Assembly (NCBI GenBank): GCA_036365515.1
Contig: CM070873.1
Coordinates: 265,729,575 to 265,793,574 of the forward strand
Length of the DNA: 64,000 nt
Source of the DNA: Torymus aiolomorphi
Taxonomy: Eukaryota; Arthropoda; Insecta; Hymenoptera; Torymidae
Direction of reading: 5' to 3'
Shown here: positions 62,247 through 64,000 of the stretch, piece after piece
How positions within the stretch are numbered: position 1 is the stretch's first letter
How the letters are laid out: the number at the start of each line of letters is the position of its first letter
The notes under the pieces: model-generated
What the model was told of the DNA's origin: nothing
Databases searched by the model: none
The model's input: the letters and a program-made list of their open reading frames with translations, nothing else
Program-made: the position numbers and the translations under genes

Positions 62247-64000
62247 TTATTGTTCATCGAATTTTCCTATCTGAGGTTCTTTTAACAAATATACCTCCTC
62301 TCCGACTTTAAAATTTTTTATGTTTAATTTCTGATCGTAATATCGTTTTGACCGTTCTTTAGCCTCTAATAACCGCGCGTTCGCCATTTTTTGAGTGTCG
62401 TTTAGCTTGAATATTAATTCGTCTAGATACGAGGGTCATTTGATAAGTACCTAGCCTACAAATGAAAACACCAAAATTTTACAAAAAATAAAATTTATTT
62501 TTCAATGTAGTCTCCTTTTAGTTGAATACACTTGGTCCAGCGGCGTTCCAATTTTTTTAACCCCGTTGAAAAAAATGTTTTCTCTTGGTTTGCAAAATAG
62601 GCCTCCGTGGCGGCGATTATTTCGTTATTGGAGTGGAATCTCTTCCCGGCGAGCGAATTTTTTAGGTTCGGAAACAAAAAAAAGTCGCACGGAGCCAAAT
62701 CTGGAGAATACGGTGGATCGCGCAGCAGTTCGTAGCGTAATTCGACCAATTTAGCCGTGGCGAGTGCAGAAGTGCGAGCCGGTGCATTATCGTAGTGGAA
62801 AAGCACTTTCTTTTTAGACAAATGGGGCCGTTTTTCTTCTAACACGGCGTCAAATCGGCTCAATAGTTTTTCTCGGCATTTTTCGTTTCGAACTCTGAAG
62901 GTAAACGCGCTTTTTGTCCGAAAATTAATTCATGGGGAGTGAAACCGTGAGCTTAGTGCACCGACGTGTTATAAGAGAACATAGCCATTTTGATCCACGC
63001 GTCCCATTTGGTTTTATCAGTGTACATTTTTAAATATTCTACCAACGAGTGGTGGCTTCTTTCTAAAGAACCCATTGTTTGGGGGTGGAAGGAGGTAGAT
63101 CGCAACTGTTTGATTTTGAATATTTTAGCTACCCTTTTCATTAGATCGCTCTGGAAATTGCTACCCTGATCGGTTTTAAGGGCTTCGGGACAACCGAATC
63201 GAGTTATAAAATCGTGAACTAAAACCGTCGCAACTGTTTTAGCGGTCATATCAGGAATAGGAAGGGCGTCAGAGTATTTGGTTAAATTGCATTGCAGGGT
63301 CAAGATATATTTATTTCCGGACTCGGTTACGGGTAAGGGTCCTACAATATCCATTTCTAAAACTTCAAAGGCTTTGCTGGGAGTAGTAGTAATTTTCATT
63401 GGTTTTTTGGTTTTGACGCGGACTAATTTCTTTCTTTGGCAATTCTCGCAAGTTCTTACATACTCAGAAACATCTTCTTTTATTCCTGGCCAGAAAAATC
63501 TTTCCCGAACGCGATGGTAGGTTTTTGCAACCCCCTTATGTCCCCCTACCGTAGAATCATGGGCCTCGCTGATTATTCCTAATCTATCCCCGGGGGTGGC
63601 ATCGTAACTTCTCTAGTACAAATCGTAAGCTTAGGAATTCCGTCTTTCCATTGAGCACGTAACGCTAATTCCACCAGCAGCCAGTGAATCTGCTCCAACC
63701 CATCCCCGTTTTTAGAAATGCTTACTGATTTTATTTGATCGTTTATCATGACCGTTCGGAGAGAATTTAAACAATTTATTATTATTGCTGTCTTCGCGAT
63801 CTCGTCAGGTTTTTCTTTAATGAACAATGAATAGATTATTCTACCGTTAGATAAATTAGTTTGAGTGACCGCACCGACCCCTACTGGCTCACTTTTGAGT
63901 TCTTCAAGATCTATCATTCGTGATGCTACTAACTGTTGGCAAATGGAGGAGCTTGGGTTGCAATCTACGGATAAAAAATGTGCAATGTTATCATGTCTCA
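62247..64000 (-). pseudogene. Gypsy/errantivirus-like pol remnant
   Basis: Minus-strand pol running in from beyond the window. 63917-63579 encodes a macro-like domain, common in insect Gypsy pol between RNase H and integrase (KNGDGLEQIHWLLVE). A frameshift near 63590 leads to the integrase: zinc-binding His/His/Cys/Cys (about 63560-63440), then Asp in LEMDIVG, Asp in LKTDQGSNF and Glu in GSLERSH (frame 63399-62953). At about 62,865 coding is interrupted by a mariner. It resumes at 62427 with the pol C-terminus (YYDQKLNIKNFKVGEEVYLL) and stops at 62247, earlier than usual. The gene is clearly dead. Confidence 0.8.
62430..62868 (-). mobile_element. 5'-truncated mariner inserted in the pol remnant
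   Basis: The frame 62863-62495 is the C-terminal third of a mariner transposase: HYDNAPARTS with the second Asp, then YSPDLAPCDFFLFP with the third Asp, 34 residues apart (DD34D). One inverted repeat is visible at 62430-62450 (CGAGGGTCATTTGATAAGTA), next to a TA at 62428-62429. The 5' end and first two thirds are missing, and the upstream junction near 62868 has no inverted repeat, so the copy was truncated or partly deleted after insertion. Confidence 0.85.

Overview
This window looks like a repeat-rich, AT-rich stretch of an insect nuclear genome. A hymenopteran (ant- or wasp-like) host is my inference, from the mix of mobile elements and the look of the one host gene; it is not proven. Eukaryotic signs include a spliced host gene, GT-AG introns, microsatellites, and many transposon families with their own target-site duplications (TSDs). 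The only confident host gene is a three-exon Set8/KMT5A histone H4-K20 methyltransferase on the minus strand (15012-15975). Almost everything else is mobile DNA, much of it nested.

Layout. 1-2260: an errantivirus/baculovirus-F-type envelope gene, broken by one frameshift. 2356-4105: a 5S-rRNA-derived SINE split by two adjacent TTAA-flanked piggyBac-type MITEs. 6441-6780: 140-bp tandem repeats. 6977-8848: an internally deleted P-type element whose two-exon THAP gene is still open. 8850-10240: CCGTG-rich satellite-like DNA with a hairpin insert and 126-bp and 49-bp tandem arrays. 10524-11838: two overlapping Polinton/virus-like genes, one an adenovirus-type cysteine protease, behind a TATA/initiator promoter. 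15-16 kb: Set8. 16.2-19.8 kb: a cluster of nested inverted-repeat elements, including a PIF/Harbinger copy with an open MADF-type gene. 20.6-21.2 kb: a 5'-truncated Penelope-like element with its GIY-YIG domain and promoter. 22.4-26.4 kb: palindromic MITEs, a THAP fragment, long-unit repeats and a large (AC)n tract. 26759-29111: a 2.35-kb foldback element with a perfect 9-bp TSD.

29.6-38.9 kb: a THAP/P-element transposase gene split by a 6.2-kb insertion (30572-36794) that carries a 291-bp satellite with higher-order structure. 40-46.4 kb: further repeats, a second Harbinger copy with TAA TSD, large palindromes and GC-rich mosaic repeats. 46980-61545: a transposon with about 1.26-kb terminal inverted repeats and a degraded pogo-like DDE transposase. 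Its left repeat was hit by a nearly complete 9,024-bp Gypsy retrotransposon (47234-56257), so the right repeat still shows the empty site. 62.2-64 kb: a Gypsy/errantivirus-like pol remnant interrupted by a truncated mariner.

The genes do not form an operon or pathway. They work as selfish units: transposase plus terminal repeats, or gag-pol plus LTRs. Functional candidates beyond transposition are the small intact THAP protein (possible KP-like repressor), the intact MADF ORF, and the overlapping protease gene pair. Boundaries are read by eye; where I could not find a TSD I say so.
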